A stretch of DNA of 64,000 bases from Gottfriedia luciferensis (GCF_001712755.1 NZ_MDKC01000001.1:372001-436000); one strand, 5' to 3'; shown: positions 1 to 8,250, counted from the first letter of the stretch. A program made the numbers and translations. Notes: generated by a model not told the origin, from the letters alone.

Positions 1-3
1 AAG

Positions 4-51
4 CCCCCATCTTCATTGAAACTAATTTTGTAGCTATGAAATGGGGGTATT
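4..51 (+). other. Hairpin upstream of the lactonase gene
   Basis: CCCCCAT (from 5) and ATGGGGG (to 47) can pair, with further pairing TCAT/ATGA inside the loop. No clear T-run follows, so this may be a leader structure or the terminator of a gene outside the window. Confidence 0.35.
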
Positions 52-85
52 TACATAAAAACAAGGAATAGAGGAGGAAATAGTA

Positions 86-1144
86 ATGAATTCGAATCAG
101 AAATTTGTTGGTTATGTAGGTACATATACAAAAAGTGAAAGTAAAGGTATTTATCAATTTACGCTTGATACAGAAAAAGAAAAAATAACGGATGTTAAAC
201 CGGTTGCTGAATTGGGAAATCCAACTTATTTAGCAATTAGTGAAGACAATAAGAATCTATATGCTGTTGTAAAAGAAGGAAACTTAGGTGGTATTGCTGT
301 TTATTCGATCGATGAAAACAGTGGGGAGTTAAACAAATTAAACGAACAGCTGAATGAAGGCGCTTCACCTTGTCATATTAGCATTGATTCATCAAAGCAA
401 AATATTGTTACAGCAAATTATCATAAAGGTACAATTGAATTATATAAAATCAATCAAGAAAATGGTTTTGCAAGTGATGTTAAATCGATTATGCAACATG
501 AAGGAACAGGTCCGAATAAAGAACGTCAGGAAAAACCTCATGCCCATTTTTCTGGTTATACATTAAATGAAAAATATGTTGCTGCAATAGATTTAGGAAT
601 CGATAAATTAAATACTTATAAAATTGAAAACAATTCTTTAATTGAAGTAAGCAGTCTATCTGTTAAACCAGGAAGTGGACCACGTCATATCACATTCCAT
701 CCGAATGGAAAGTTCGCTTATATTATGACAGAGCTTAGTTCGGAAGTAATTGCGCTACAATTAAATGAAGATGGAAGCTTTACAGATTTACAATATATTT
801 CTACAATCCCTAGCGATTTTACTGAAAACAACCAAGGAAGTGCCATCCATATTTCAAAAGACGGTCAATTCGTATATGCAGGAAATCGTGGTCATAATAG
901 TATCGCAGTATTTAGTGTAAATCAAGATACTGGTAAGCTTGAATTAGTGGGAATTACTTCAAGTGAGGGTAATTGGCCAAGAGATTTCGTTTTAGATCCA
1001 TCTGAGAACTATTTAGTTGGTTCAAATGAAATGTCAGGGAATCTAGTTTTATATGCAAGAAATAAAACGACTGGAAAATTAACAGTGCTTCAATCAGACG
1101 TACAAGTACCTGAAGCAGTATGTGTAAAATTTTTAAACGTTTAA
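86..1144 (+). CDS. Lactonase family protein (6-phosphogluconolactonase-like beta-propeller)
   Basis: The 352-residue protein matches the YkgB/Pgl lactonase family in length (about 350) and in its repeating propeller blades. Family signatures visible are PHAHF (151-155), SGPRHITFHPNG (197-208) and PRDFVLDP followed by SNE near residue 300. The family hydrolyses 6-phosphogluconolactone in the cytoplasm, the step between Zwf and Gnd, and both of those genes occur later in this window (15.8-18.8 kb), although not in one operon with this gene. The start is an ATG behind a strong GAGGAGG ribosome binding site. Some family members act on other lactones or are only structurally related, so the exact substrate is inferred. 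Confidence 0.85.
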   Translation: MNSNQKFVGYVGTYTKSESKGIYQFTLDTEKEKITDVKPVAELGNPTYLAISEDNKNLYAVVKEGNLGGIAVYSIDENSGELNKLNEQLNEGASPCHISIDSSKQNIVTANYHKGTIELYKINQENGFASDVKSIMQHEGTGPNKERQEKPHAHFSGYTLNEKYVAAIDLGIDKLNTYKIENNSLIEVSSLSVKPGSGPRHITFHPNGKFAYIMTELSSEVIALQLNEDGSFTDLQYISTIPSDFTENNQGSAIHISKDGQFVYAGNRGHNSIAVFSVNQDTGKLELVGITSSEGNWPRDFVLDPSENYLVGSNEMSGNLVLYARNKTTGKLTVLQSDVQVPEAVCVKFLNV

Positions 1145-1166
1145 TCTAAATTAGGAGACTTTAAAG

Positions 1167-1481
1167 ATGGATTTTAAAATAACTGATGCAGCCAAAGAAA
1201 TACTTGGCGCAGTAGATCAAAATAAAATACTTCAATTAGAATTTGACCGTGGAAGCTGTGATGTAGTAAATAACATTTATGAGATAAAAGTTATTAATAA
1301 AAGAGAATGTGGTCCTAATGAAAAAATGATAATTGGTGACCAGTTTGAATTTATGGTAAATAAAAATTTTGAAGATGTATACGAAGACCAACTAGTAATC
1401 GATTATGTTAATGGATCATTTGTTTTCAAAAATCGAAATCAAATTTTTAATAATCGAATCGGATTAACTTATATTAAATAG
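1167..1481 (+). CDS. HesB/IscA-like iron-sulfur biosynthesis family protein
   Basis: This 104-residue protein has the compact all-beta layout of the HesB-like (Fe-S biosynthesis) domain found in small Bacillus proteins such as YqkB or YneR. It has only two cysteines (in GSCDV and RECGPN), not the three-cysteine pattern of true A-type Fe-S carriers, so a direct cluster-carrier role is doubtful. It begins 22 bp after the lactonase stop behind TAGGAG and is probably co-transcribed with it. Family assignment is from fold pattern and length; function is not established. Confidence 0.6.
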   Translation: MDFKITDAAKEILGAVDQNKILQLEFDRGSCDVVNNIYEIKVINKRECGPNEKMIIGDQFEFMVNKNFEDVYEDQLVIDYVNGSFVFKNRNQIFNNRIGLTYIK

Positions 1482-1528
1482 GATTATATTAACGGTTACT
1501 TAAATGATAACGAGAGAAGAAGTTTTTT

Positions 1529-1566
1529 GAGATGCGATTCTTTGAGGGATTAGCGTCTCTTTTTTT
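1529..1566 (+). terminator. Intrinsic terminator
   Basis: GAGATGC (1529-1535) pairs with GCGTCTC (1553-1559) and is followed by a run of seven T. It ends the lactonase/HesB transcript. Confidence 0.8.
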
Positions 1567-1697
1567 ATGATTTATGAAAAGAGAGGGGGATAATTATTAC
1601 TTATATAATAAATTTTTATAAAATTAACAAATTACATTGTTCTCATTCCTTTCAATAAATTTAAATTAGTGTTTTTATAGGTGAAAAATAATCTCTA

Positions 1698-2333
1698 CTA
1701 TTCTTGTTTTAGTCGATTTGCTTTAATTTGTTTAGTCATCCAATGTTTATCTGTCTGCACATGGTTTTCTCGAACAAACTTTGCAACCGAGTATTTAAAA
1801 TCATTGTATTGAAATCCATCAGTTAATCGTATAACGTATCCTTCTTGTTCCCCGCCTAAATTTGACTTTTTTGTATAACAAGCTTTTATAGCTTCTTCAT
1901 TAAAGACACCCTTGTATAAAACCGGTGCCGTTTTTAGACCTAATAATTCAGACCATATAATCGTCTCTTCCCACGATAGACATTTATTTTGTTCGTCCCA
2001 TATTGAAAAGATATAAAAATAACTATCTAGTTCCTCATAAAGGATCGAATGCATTGCATATACATTTTCTCCACAAACTCGCCAATGTTCGGGGATTTGG
2101 TAACCAATCGTTGCTTGTAGCATTTTAACCCAATGTCTGGATGGATGGTCTAGGCTATCAGTTGATCTTGCGTGTATCGCATCCCGATAAATCGAGCAAT
2201 TTTCACCATCTATTTTTTCCGTTACAACAACTTCTTTTCCAATAAAATGTTCAATAGTATGAAGCGTTTTATCATCAGAAGTTTTAGATTCTGACCAAGG
2301 TAAATGAAATGTCTTTGGATACTTAATTTTCAT
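1698..2333 (-). CDS. RNA ligase family protein (ATP-dependent, Rnl2-like)
   Basis: Nucleotidyltransferase motifs of the polynucleotide ligase superfamily are visible: motif I EKIDGE with the adenylated lysine K40 and D42-G43, motif III-like YIFSIWDE (107-114), motif IV EGYVIR (164-169) and motif V VAKFVREN around K185. At 211 residues it is little more than the catalytic domain. Such enzymes seal 3'-OH and 5'-phosphate RNA ends. It is the last gene of a minus-strand operon, 11 bp after the HD gene and downstream of a polynucleotide kinase, which would supply exactly those ends. The chemistry is inferred from motifs. A DNA-ligase role is less likely because no C-terminal OB domain is present. 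Confidence 0.8.
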   Translation of the reverse strand: MKIKYPKTFHLPWSESKTSDDKTLHTIEHFIGKEVVVTEKIDGENCSIYRDAIHARSTDSLDHPSRHWVKMLQATIGYQIPEHWRVCGENVYAMHSILYEELDSYFYIFSIWDEQNKCLSWEETIIWSELLGLKTAPVLYKGVFNEEAIKACYTKKSNLGGEQEGYVIRLTDGFQYNDFKYSVAKFVRENHVQTDKHWMTKQIKANRLKQE

Positions 2334-2344
2334 ATACTAACACC

Positions 2345-2848
2345 TCACTTCGCAAACGTATCTGCTTCACGAAAGAAATAAAGTTTTGCGAGTAATTCAT
2401 CACCAAGTAAATGATAAATTTCAGTTGCTCCTTCGTTACCACCGTAGTTAATTAACATGTGCATTTCGATGATCCCAACTACGGCTTGGATAAATTCATC
2501 TTCAAAACCAAGTGCAGTTATAAAATGAAATGCAATTTGTGAAGAAACTTTTTCATGACCAAAGTATGAATAATACCCTTTTGTTACTTTATACGTCTTA
2601 CAGAATACCTTCCCAACATCATGAAAAAGAGCTGCCATTTGCAGAATAAGTTTATCTTCTTCTTCGTACATTTCATTAATGTACTCAATAACTCCGTATG
2701 TGTGCTGGCATAATGTCAGCGTATGAAACGGATTTTCTTGATTAAAATCCTTCATAGCTTGAAAAAATGGTACACAAGTGAGCTTCTCGAATAACTCTTC
2801 ATAAGAAACTTCATTCACTAGTAGGTAAGTTAATTCATGTTTCAACAA
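2345..2848 (-). CDS. HD-domain phosphohydrolase (candidate 2',3'-phosphoesterase)
   Basis: The 167-residue protein is a single HD domain with H49, the H76-D77 pair in FHDVGK, H98 in FGHEK and H130 in EMH as likely metal ligands. Generic HD proteins hydrolyse nucleotides, but here the gene overlaps the polynucleotide kinase gene by 7 bp and is followed 11 bp later by an RNA ligase. In Runella slithyformis HD-Pnk, an HD phosphoesterase is fused to a kinase and removes 2',3'-cyclic and 2'- or 3'-phosphates. The same role is inferred for this stand-alone protein. Translational coupling to the kinase is likely. Confidence 0.75.
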   Translation of the reverse strand: MLKHELTYLLVNEVSYEELFEKLTCVPFFQAMKDFNQENPFHTLTLCQHTYGVIEYINEMYEEEDKLILQMAALFHDVGKVFCKTYKVTKGYYSYFGHEKVSSQIAFHFITALGFEDEFIQAVVGIIEMHMLINYGGNEGATEIYHLLGDELLAKLYFFREADTFAK

Positions 2849-3303
2849 TCATAAGAAAATGGTTCATGAATTGTGTGGATGACATCCCATCCTTCATTTT
2901 TTAAAGGGAAATCAAGGTTTTTCCGCATCTTAACAAGAATTCGATCTTCTACTACACGCTCTCTCTTGTTATTTCGGTCTACACAAACTTCATACGGCAC
3001 ATCCATGTAATAGCACTCTTTATGAACGTCTACGAATTTATTTAATGCTTTCATTCGTCTTTCACGTTCAATATTTGTTGCATCAATGAGAACACTTTTC
3101 CCTTCAGCAAGTAAATGATTGGCTCTTTTGTATAATTCCATATACAAAAGATTCGTCCTCTTTTGCTTATTTACATTAAAGAATAGTGTTTGACGTAACT
3201 CATCAGTGGATAAAATAATGGCTTTTTCTTTCTTGGCGATTTGTTTAGCCATTTCACTTTTCCCACTACCAGGAATTCCAATCATATAAATCAATTTTTG
3301 CAT
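2842..3303 (-). CDS. AAA-type polynucleotide kinase
   Basis: The 153-residue P-loop protein begins with the Walker A motif GIPGSGKS (9-16), then D34 in STDELR, DATN (74-77) and an arginine-rich lid RNNKRERVVEDR (110-121). This is the layout of the T4 Pnkp-type 5'-OH kinase domain (AAA_33), without a fused phosphatase. It would phosphorylate 5'-OH RNA ends. It is the first gene of the kinase-HD-ligase operon, with a near-perfect AAAGGAGGAAG ribosome binding site. A zeta-toxin-like or other small-molecule kinase is an alternative, but the operon argues for nucleic-acid end healing. Confidence 0.8.
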   Translation of the reverse strand: MQKLIYMIGIPGSGKSEMAKQIAKKEKAIILSTDELRQTLFFNVNKQKRTNLLYMELYKRANHLLAEGKSVLIDATNIERERRMKALNKFVDVHKECYYMDVPYEVCVDRNNKRERVVEDRILVKMRKNLDFPLKNEGWDVIHTIHEPFSYDC

Positions 3304-3339
3304 TTTAACTTCCTCCTTTATCTAAAGGCAGATAAATAA

Positions 3340-3441
3340 AGGAATTACGATTTGATGGAGCGAAAGTTGGAAATCGAATTCAAAATACCAAATACTTCCG
3401 CAATTTCTATTATATATACGAATTTAAGCTACTGATAGCAA
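3340..3441 (-). promoter_or_regulatory. Candidate promoter and leader hairpin of the RNA-repair operon
   Basis: On the minus strand a -35-like TTGCTA (3436-3441) and a -10-like TATATA (3413-3418) are separated by 17 bp. Between them and the kinase start, GAATTCGATTT and AAATCGTAATTC (3342-3353 with 3371-3381) can form a stem in the ~105-nt leader. The 326-bp gap to the next gene contains nothing else I recognise. Confidence 0.4.
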
Positions 3442-3629
3442 AATATTAATTTTTTCAACAATATAGCAAATTTAAACGATTTAATAAAAGGTTAAGCTAA
3501 TCTTTTAAAGTGAATAAAATAGAGTTGGATAAATATTTGAATAGTCGGAAAATAACCCGATTGACGGTTTATTTGGTGTAATGGATAATTAATAACAATA
3601 GAATCAAATATAGTCAATGGAGGTCGAAT

Positions 3630-4214
3630 GTGATCAATCAGAAAATAAAATACACACTATTGTTTCTCTTGTGTTTTGTCTTCATCTGTTACAAATTCCT
3701 TATGCCTACTTTACAGATGAATGGAAACAATCAAAAAAATATACTAGCAACAATCCATTCAGTAACCAATGGGGGAAAAACTATTGATATTATTAAAATT
3801 TTAGATATTGGAAATGATCGATATGTTGCCTATTTGCAAAACAATACTCCGTCGTACATTCATTTTAAAAAAGATAATATTGGAAACTATAAATTTCTAA
3901 ATGCTGAGTTTGGATCGAACTATGAAAGTGACATAACCAATGAAAATAAAATAAATTCAAACTTACAAGACTTTGCTTTGCCGATCAAATATAAAAATGA
4001 CAAGCCTTTACCTTTGAAAATCTTAGTCATCACAAATCATTTTAATACTGTCTCTAAATTAAGCGTTCGCCTTATGAATGCTACTGGGAGCAATGAAAAA
4101 GTTGAAATAAAGGTTGGTAAACCGAGCGCTAAAATCATTACAATGTACAAAGCAACCAATGCATTTAGTCTAGAAAAAAGGTATTTTGATGAACATGGAA
4201 AACAGATTGATTAA
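3630..4214 (+). CDS. Hypothetical membrane-anchored protein (possibly nonsense-truncated)
   Basis: I do not recognise this 194-residue protein. Residues 8-24 form a hydrophobic anchor and the rest is predicted extracytoplasmic. The start is a GTG behind TGGAGG. After its TAA (4212-4214) the same frame stays open for 63 more codons to 4406, with protein-like composition and overlap into the next gene's start. A longer ancestral protein cut by one nonsense change (for example AAA to TAA) is therefore plausible. The next gene also encodes a membrane protein and may be in the same operon. Confidence 0.5.
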   Translation: MINQKIKYTLLFLLCFVFICYKFLMPTLQMNGNNQKNILATIHSVTNGGKTIDIIKILDIGNDRYVAYLQNNTPSYIHFKKDNIGNYKFLNAEFGSNYESDITNENKINSNLQDFALPIKYKNDKPLPLKILVITNHFNTVSKLSVRLMNATGSNEKVEIKVGKPSAKIITMYKATNAFSLEKRYFDEHGKQID

Positions 4215-4406
4215 GTAATAGGTAAACATCGAGGCTTAATATATATTCCGAATAAGATTGCCAATACGGATGTAAAGGGGTTATTTTCGGATGATTTAAA
4301 TATAGGTTTCGGCAGTGAGATGGAGCTAGGATATGCTGGTGAAGAAGAATATATGAATAAGAGTGGGATTAAAAAAGGTGGAGTGAGTCAAAATGTTAAA
4401 ACATAA
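4215..4406 (+). pseudogene. In-frame continuation after the TAA at 4212 (possible gene remnant)
   Basis: The reading frame of the preceding gene continues without interruption from its stop codon to a second TAA at 4404-4406. The translated stretch contains segments such as GLIYIPNKIANTDVKG and GFGSEMELGYAGEEE, which look like real protein. No ribosome binding site or start codon supports independent expression. Confidence 0.35.
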
Positions 4407-5049
4407 AAAGTTTTTTTATATTTCAATCATTCTGTTTTTGATATCTGTGGCATTTAATTTTACTTTTCCTAATGATGAAACTTTAGGTGCGAAATTTTCA
4501 GTAAATAATATACCGATTACAAAAGAAACTGGACTAAATTATGTAGGAATTACATCGATACTATTATTGATCGCTAGCTTTTATTTTCTATCAAAATCAT
4601 TTAAAAAATTTAGGGTACGGATTATTTTGATTGCTTTATTCATTTCAGTGATTACTCCATCTTTTCTTGCAAATGCATATCAAAAGACAATGGCTACTGA
4701 TATTTATGCAGTTTCGTATGAGCGGAGTAAAAGTAGGTGTAATTTTGAAATGAAAAATGAAACAATATTACATGCAGAATGTGAACTTCCTTTTAAAAAC
4801 TATCGTAATAGTGATGTGCTTTTTACGATTGATTTTTATAATAAATATCCGTTTGAGGACGAAGGGGCCATGTTATCACTCATGAAAAAAAATGCCCCAT
4901 ATAAAGTAAAATTAGGAAGAAATGAGAGTAAGGTTGTAAAAATTGAAACAGATATTGATGTATCAACCATTAAAAATCATGTTGATAGTGGGGAAACAAC
5001 AGAAGTACATATGATGATCATCTCTAAAGGGAAAAGTAGAAAAATATGA
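4393..5049 (+). CDS. Hypothetical membrane protein
   Basis: The 218-residue protein has three likely membrane segments near residues 7-24, 50-67 and 75-94, then a C-terminal soluble domain of about 120 residues. I recognise no family. Its ATG overlaps the open frame that follows the preceding gene and lies behind GGTGGAG, so it is probably in the same operon. Confidence 0.55.
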   Translation: MLKHKKFFYISIILFLISVAFNFTFPNDETLGAKFSVNNIPITKETGLNYVGITSILLLIASFYFLSKSFKKFRVRIILIALFISVITPSFLANAYQKTMATDIYAVSYERSKSRCNFEMKNETILHAECELPFKNYRNSDVLFTIDFYNKYPFEDEGAMLSLMKKNAPYKVKLGRNESKVVKIETDIDVSTIKNHVDSGETTEVHMMIISKGKSRKI

Positions 5050-5245
5050 GTCCTTTCTTATATTTGATTCTACCAATTCCAATAAGTTGAATAGTAAAGT
5101 GTCACAATAGTGGCTCTTATATTATTTGAAACACTTTTTCCATTAAGGGTAGTATACGGGATAAATTAGATTGTTTGTGATATGATTTAAAATAAAAACA
5201 TACACTCTAGTGATGTATATTTTTAACACTTTAGGGGATGGAGAA

Positions 5246-5599
5246 ATGAAATTTGAGATGCAAAAAGCGAATATGTTGGCTGAAGATATAAATGATTTTG
5301 TTAAGTTAGTACATAATAGTTATGAAAATAGTAAATACACGTCTACTAATAATAAAGACAAAATATATCAAATAAAACTACTAATTGAAGAATTTAGATT
5401 TCAAGTATTGGCAGATGAACTATTCAGAATTAATCGGTTTGCGTGGGATGGAAAATATACATATTTATTGATTGAGAACTTTATAAAAGGAATAAGCATT
5501 ATTGATGAATACGTGGAAAATAACTATAATGAACTTTATATTTTCACAGCAAAACTCTACACTTTAAAAAATGCAATCATTTCATTTAATAATAAGTAA
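5246..5599 (+). CDS. Hypothetical cytoplasmic protein
   Basis: This is a mainly helical protein of 117 residues with no recognised family. I chose the ATG at 5246 because it follows GGGGATGGAG. An upstream in-frame ATG at 5210 has no ribosome binding site. It stands alone, followed by a terminator. Confidence 0.55.
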   Translation: MKFEMQKANMLAEDINDFVKLVHNSYENSKYTSTNNKDKIYQIKLLIEEFRFQVLADELFRINRFAWDGKYTYLLIENFIKGISIIDEYVENNYNELYIFTAKLYTLKNAIISFNNK

Positions 5600-5631
5600 T
5601 AAAATGTGTCAAGATTATTCCAATAAAAATT

Positions 5632-5669
5632 AAAAATGCTATTTCCTCTAAGAAAGGTAATAGCATTTA
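5632..5669. terminator. Intrinsic terminator, probably bidirectional
   Basis: AAATGCTATT and AATAGCATTT pair around a short loop, flanked by A and T runs, between converging genes (5246-5599 plus and pssA minus). Confidence 0.75.
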
Positions 5670-5682
5670 AGATTGAAGTTTG

Positions 5683-6192
5683 TTAAAGTTTTTTAAACCT
5701 AATTGGACTTACCATTAAGAAAGCAAGAATTAAAGTAATCCATGCATTACTATAAAAAAACATTCCCATACCAGCTAAAGGTAAACCAGCAGCAGGAATA
5801 GGTAAACCCTTAAAATAACCTATGGTAGGTTTAGCACTAAATTTTGCTAATCTTAATGCCCCCATCGTAGGAAAAAGGATAAATGCAAGTGATGTTAAGA
5901 TTGATGGTGCCGAAATGGAATGAAATAAAAGCGCAGGGGCAACGCCGAAACTAACAATATCCGCTAAAGAATCTAGCTCTACACCAAATTCACTATTCAC
6001 TTTTAGTTTCCTAGCCACTCTTCCGTCAAGAAGATCAAAAATAGCAGCGATGAAAATAAAAATTGAGGATAACATGATTAAACCACTCATATTAAGCGTG
6101 ATCGATAGAACACCACATACTAAATTTCCGATTGTAAGTAAATTGGGTATAGATTTTACGACCTGACTAAACAAAGTATCCCCCCTGAACAT
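5683..6192 (-). CDS. pssA: CDP-diacylglycerol--serine O-phosphatidyltransferase
   Basis: The CDP-alcohol phosphatidyltransferase signature is complete: D56-G57-x2-A60-R61-x8-G70-x3-D74-x3-D78. The 169-residue length and five to six membrane helices match Bacillus PssA (177). It makes phosphatidylserine from CDP-diacylglycerol and serine, the first step to phosphatidylethanolamine. No psd decarboxylase lies beside it, unlike B. subtilis. The start is an ATG behind GAAAGG. Confidence 0.9.
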   Translation of the reverse strand: MFRGDTLFSQVVKSIPNLLTIGNLVCGVLSITLNMSGLIMLSSIFIFIAAIFDLLDGRVARKLKVNSEFGVELDSLADIVSFGVAPALLFHSISAPSILTSLAFILFPTMGALRLAKFSAKPTIGYFKGLPIPAAGLPLAGMGMFFYSNAWITLILAFLMVSPIRFKKL

Positions 6193-6357
6193 AAAAACCT
6201 TTCAATAGTATTTTCTAACTTTTTACACTTTATTCTTAAATCATACATAGTTATTTATTAAGTTTGTAAAATTAAAAAAGGGGAAAAATACCAAATACCG
6301 AATAATAAATACATAGGATCAAGTTAAAATAAGATTAAAGATTTTAGGAGGCATTAA

Positions 6358-6684
6358 ATGAAGGCATTATCCGTTTCACTTGGACTATTTCTAGAAGTGA
6401 TTAGAATAATAGCGATTTTCGGGTTACTAGGTGCTTTATTTTCAACTGTTGTATCAAAAACATATAATGAAATTGGTGTAAATCTTACTCATACTGGATG
6501 GTGGTGTTATTTTGGTATACTTGTTTTAATTTTTGTCATCTATCGAAATAAATTACAATTCAGTGGATGGTATAATGGAAAAGGAAGGGAGAAATTAACT
6601 AAAATAGTCACAAAACTGTTAATTTCTTGCTCAATCATTATGATATTAATACCTGGCATAAATGAAGTAATTCATAAGTTGTAA
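6358..6684 (+). CDS. Hypothetical membrane protein
   Basis: The 108-residue protein has three likely membrane helices (about 5-30, 45-62, 84-101) and a conserved-looking GWWCYFGI motif. Its family is unknown. It starts at an ATG behind TTAGGAGGC and is followed by a terminator. Confidence 0.6.
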   Translation: MKALSVSLGLFLEVIRIIAIFGLLGALFSTVVSKTYNEIGVNLTHTGWWCYFGILVLIFVIYRNKLQFSGWYNGKGREKLTKIVTKLLISCSIIMILIPGINEVIHKL

Positions 6685-6717
6685 AAAAGTTAATATAGCA
6701 GTTACTTAGAAAACAAC

Positions 6718-6744
6718 AAGATCGACGATTAGTCGATTTTTATT
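6718..6744 (+). terminator. Intrinsic terminator
   Basis: ATCGAC (6721-6726) and GTCGAT (6732-6737) form a stem followed by T-rich sequence, just after the small membrane protein gene. Confidence 0.65.
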
Positions 6745-6777
6745 TTGTCTATACAATTGAATCTAGGAGTGATTGAA

Positions 6778-6945
6778 TTGACACTATTTGGCTATCTATT
6801 TTGGGGATTTTTTGTTGTTGCCATTGCATTTGGTTTTTTTATGCAAAAAAAATTTGGAACAAAAGCGCCTGATAAAACGGAAAGTCAAAAATTGCATGAA
6901 GAAATTACGAGACAGACACATAACAATGATCGACCAAGATTTTAA
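6778..6945 (+). CDS. Small single-pass membrane protein
   Basis: This is a 55-residue protein with one N-terminal helix (LFGYLFWGFFVVAIAFGFFM) and a charged tail. I chose the TTG at 6778 because TAGGAGTGA lies just upstream; an in-frame upstream TTG at 6745 has none. No family recognised. Confidence 0.55.
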   Translation: MTLFGYLFWGFFVVAIAFGFFMQKKFGTKAPDKTESQKLHEEITRQTHNNDRPRF

Positions 6946-7061
6946 ATCCTGGGTGTGGTTGAATTAATTGAAAAATCATTGTACTAATTTCCAAATGACG
7001 TTGAAGCTTGAAAAAGTTAATATAAAAGAAAAGTAGTACTTTACCAAGAAAGGAAAATACC

Positions 7062-7370
7062 ATGAAAAAGATTGATGAATACTTTGAAACAGCAATGGAA
7101 GCTTGGAGTATGATGCAAAAAACGACTGATGATGAAGGAGCAGAATGGGCAGAACGATTCGAACGCTACTTCTATGAATTTATTGATGAAGTGAAGAAAT
7201 GGTGGGAAACGCTTGATCCAAAACCTACAAATATAGAAGATGCTGAGGAGTTACCTGAAGTTAAAAAGTGGATGGAGCAAATTCCAGGTCCAGTACAATT
7301 AAATTTCCTAACTGAATTAGAGGATATAGTTGATGGTATTGAGACAGTACGGTTGGATTTTAATGAATAA
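7062..7370 (+). CDS. Hypothetical acidic protein
   Basis: The 102-residue soluble protein is rich in Glu, Trp and Tyr (for example WAERFERYFYEF and VKKWWETLDP) and probably all-helical. No family is recognised. It starts at an ATG behind AAGAAAGGAAA. The gene 27 bp downstream is a 23-codon micro-ORF that may share its transcript. Confidence 0.55.
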   Translation: MKKIDEYFETAMEAWSMMQKTTDDEGAEWAERFERYFYEFIDEVKKWWETLDPKPTNIEDAEELPEVKKWMEQIPGPVQLNFLTELEDIVDGIETVRLDFNE

Positions 7371-7396
7371 TTAAACGAATGTTAAGAGGAATACTT

Positions 7397-7468
7397 ATGT
7401 CTGTAAAAGATCCAGGTAATAGATGCCCTTATTGGATAAGGGACGGGAAACCAGTTATAAAAAAATGA
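7397..7468 (+). CDS. Micro-ORF, 23 codons
   Basis: The ATG is preceded by AAGAGG at 8-nt spacing and the ORF is followed 10 nt later by a good intrinsic terminator, so it sits exactly where a real small gene would. The peptide begins MSVKDPGNRCPYWIR and ends DGKPVIKK. It is hydrophilic with one cysteine and no signal peptide. A related peptide core (NRCAYMIR) occurs in a short ORF at 10927-10995. Function unknown. Confidence 0.45.
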   Translation: MSVKDPGNRCPYWIRDGKPVIKK

Positions 7469-7478
7469 AACGGATTAG

Positions 7479-7505
7479 GAGCTGATGAGGATTCAGCTCT
7501 TTTTC
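7479..7505 (+). terminator. Intrinsic terminator
   Basis: GAGCTGA (7479-7485) pairs with TCAGCTC (7493-7499), followed by a T-run. It ends the 7062-7468 transcript. Confidence 0.85.
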
Positions 7506-7595
7506 GTTTCAAATATGTACATATTAGTTTATAGACCAACGTTTACAAAGAAATTTAACGTATTAAAATTTAATGTAAATCCTAAATACTATTTC

Positions 7596-7630
7596 AAAAA
7601 GTCACATCAAAAGGATGATGTGACTATTTT
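7596..7630 (-). terminator. Intrinsic terminator of the TetR gene
   Basis: GTCACATC (7601-7608) pairs with GATGTGAC (7617-7624), with A-runs and T-runs on both sides. It is placed directly after the minus-strand TetR stop. Confidence 0.75.
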
Positions 7631-7633
7631 TTG

Positions 7634-8215
7634 TTATTCAGTATGTAATCCAGCAAATATTACCCTTAATCCATATAGAAATTGTTCTTCAAAATCAAAA
7701 CTATATTGATACTGTTCACCAAAAAATGAAGTAAATGCAGTTACTTCCTCTGGAGTGTATGTAAACTGTTTTGCACGATGTTCATCTGCTATAAATGACA
7801 AAACATAATTGTTAAAAAGGTTACCAGCAATTAAACAGTTTTTATCAGATACACCATATTTAGTCAAATTTTCTAAAGTGAATTTGACTGCTTTTAATCT
7901 ACTCGGTGTAGTTGGCATTGATTGCGCAAAAACTTCTACTGCATCTCGTGTCTTTAATAAAACTCTACGTACTTCAAATGCAAGAGCTGTTAAAGCTTCT
8001 TTTGCATCATCTAATTCTTCAGGAAGGACAATTTCATTATTTAGGTGCTCAGCAATTAAATCATATAAAGCCTGTTTATCTTTAATATGCCAATATAGGG
8101 ACGCGGCTTTGATCTCAAGTTCCTTTGCCAAAGTGCGCATCGATAAATTACTTATTCCGTCACGATTCAAAATATCAAGTGATGCTTTTACAATTGCTTC
8201 TTTCGTTATCGCCAT
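7634..8215 (-). CDS. TetR/AcrR family transcriptional regulator
   Basis: The 193-residue protein has an N-terminal TetR helix-turn-helix (about 5-50, with SMRTLAKELEIKAASLYWHIKDKQALYDLI) and a C-terminal ligand domain of the TetR_C type. It is divergent from a SAM methyltransferase gene, and three palindromes sharing CTAAC-N3-GTTAG lie in the gap. It probably represses itself and the methyltransferase. The ligand is unknown. Confidence 0.85.
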   Translation of the reverse strand: MAITKEAIVKASLDILNRDGISNLSMRTLAKELEIKAASLYWHIKDKQALYDLIAEHLNNEIVLPEELDDAKEALTALAFEVRRVLLKTRDAVEVFAQSMPTTPSRLKAVKFTLENLTKYGVSDKNCLIAGNLFNNYVLSFIADEHRAKQFTYTPEEVTAFTSFFGEQYQYSFDFEEQFLYGLRVIFAGLHTE

Positions 8216-8250
8216 AAATTCTCTCCAAAAATTTAATAATTGTCATTGAC

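Noticed and set aside
7485-7709. 74-codon plus-strand ORF before the TetR gene
   Set aside because: It runs through two terminators and overlaps the 3' end of the TetR gene, with unlikely composition.
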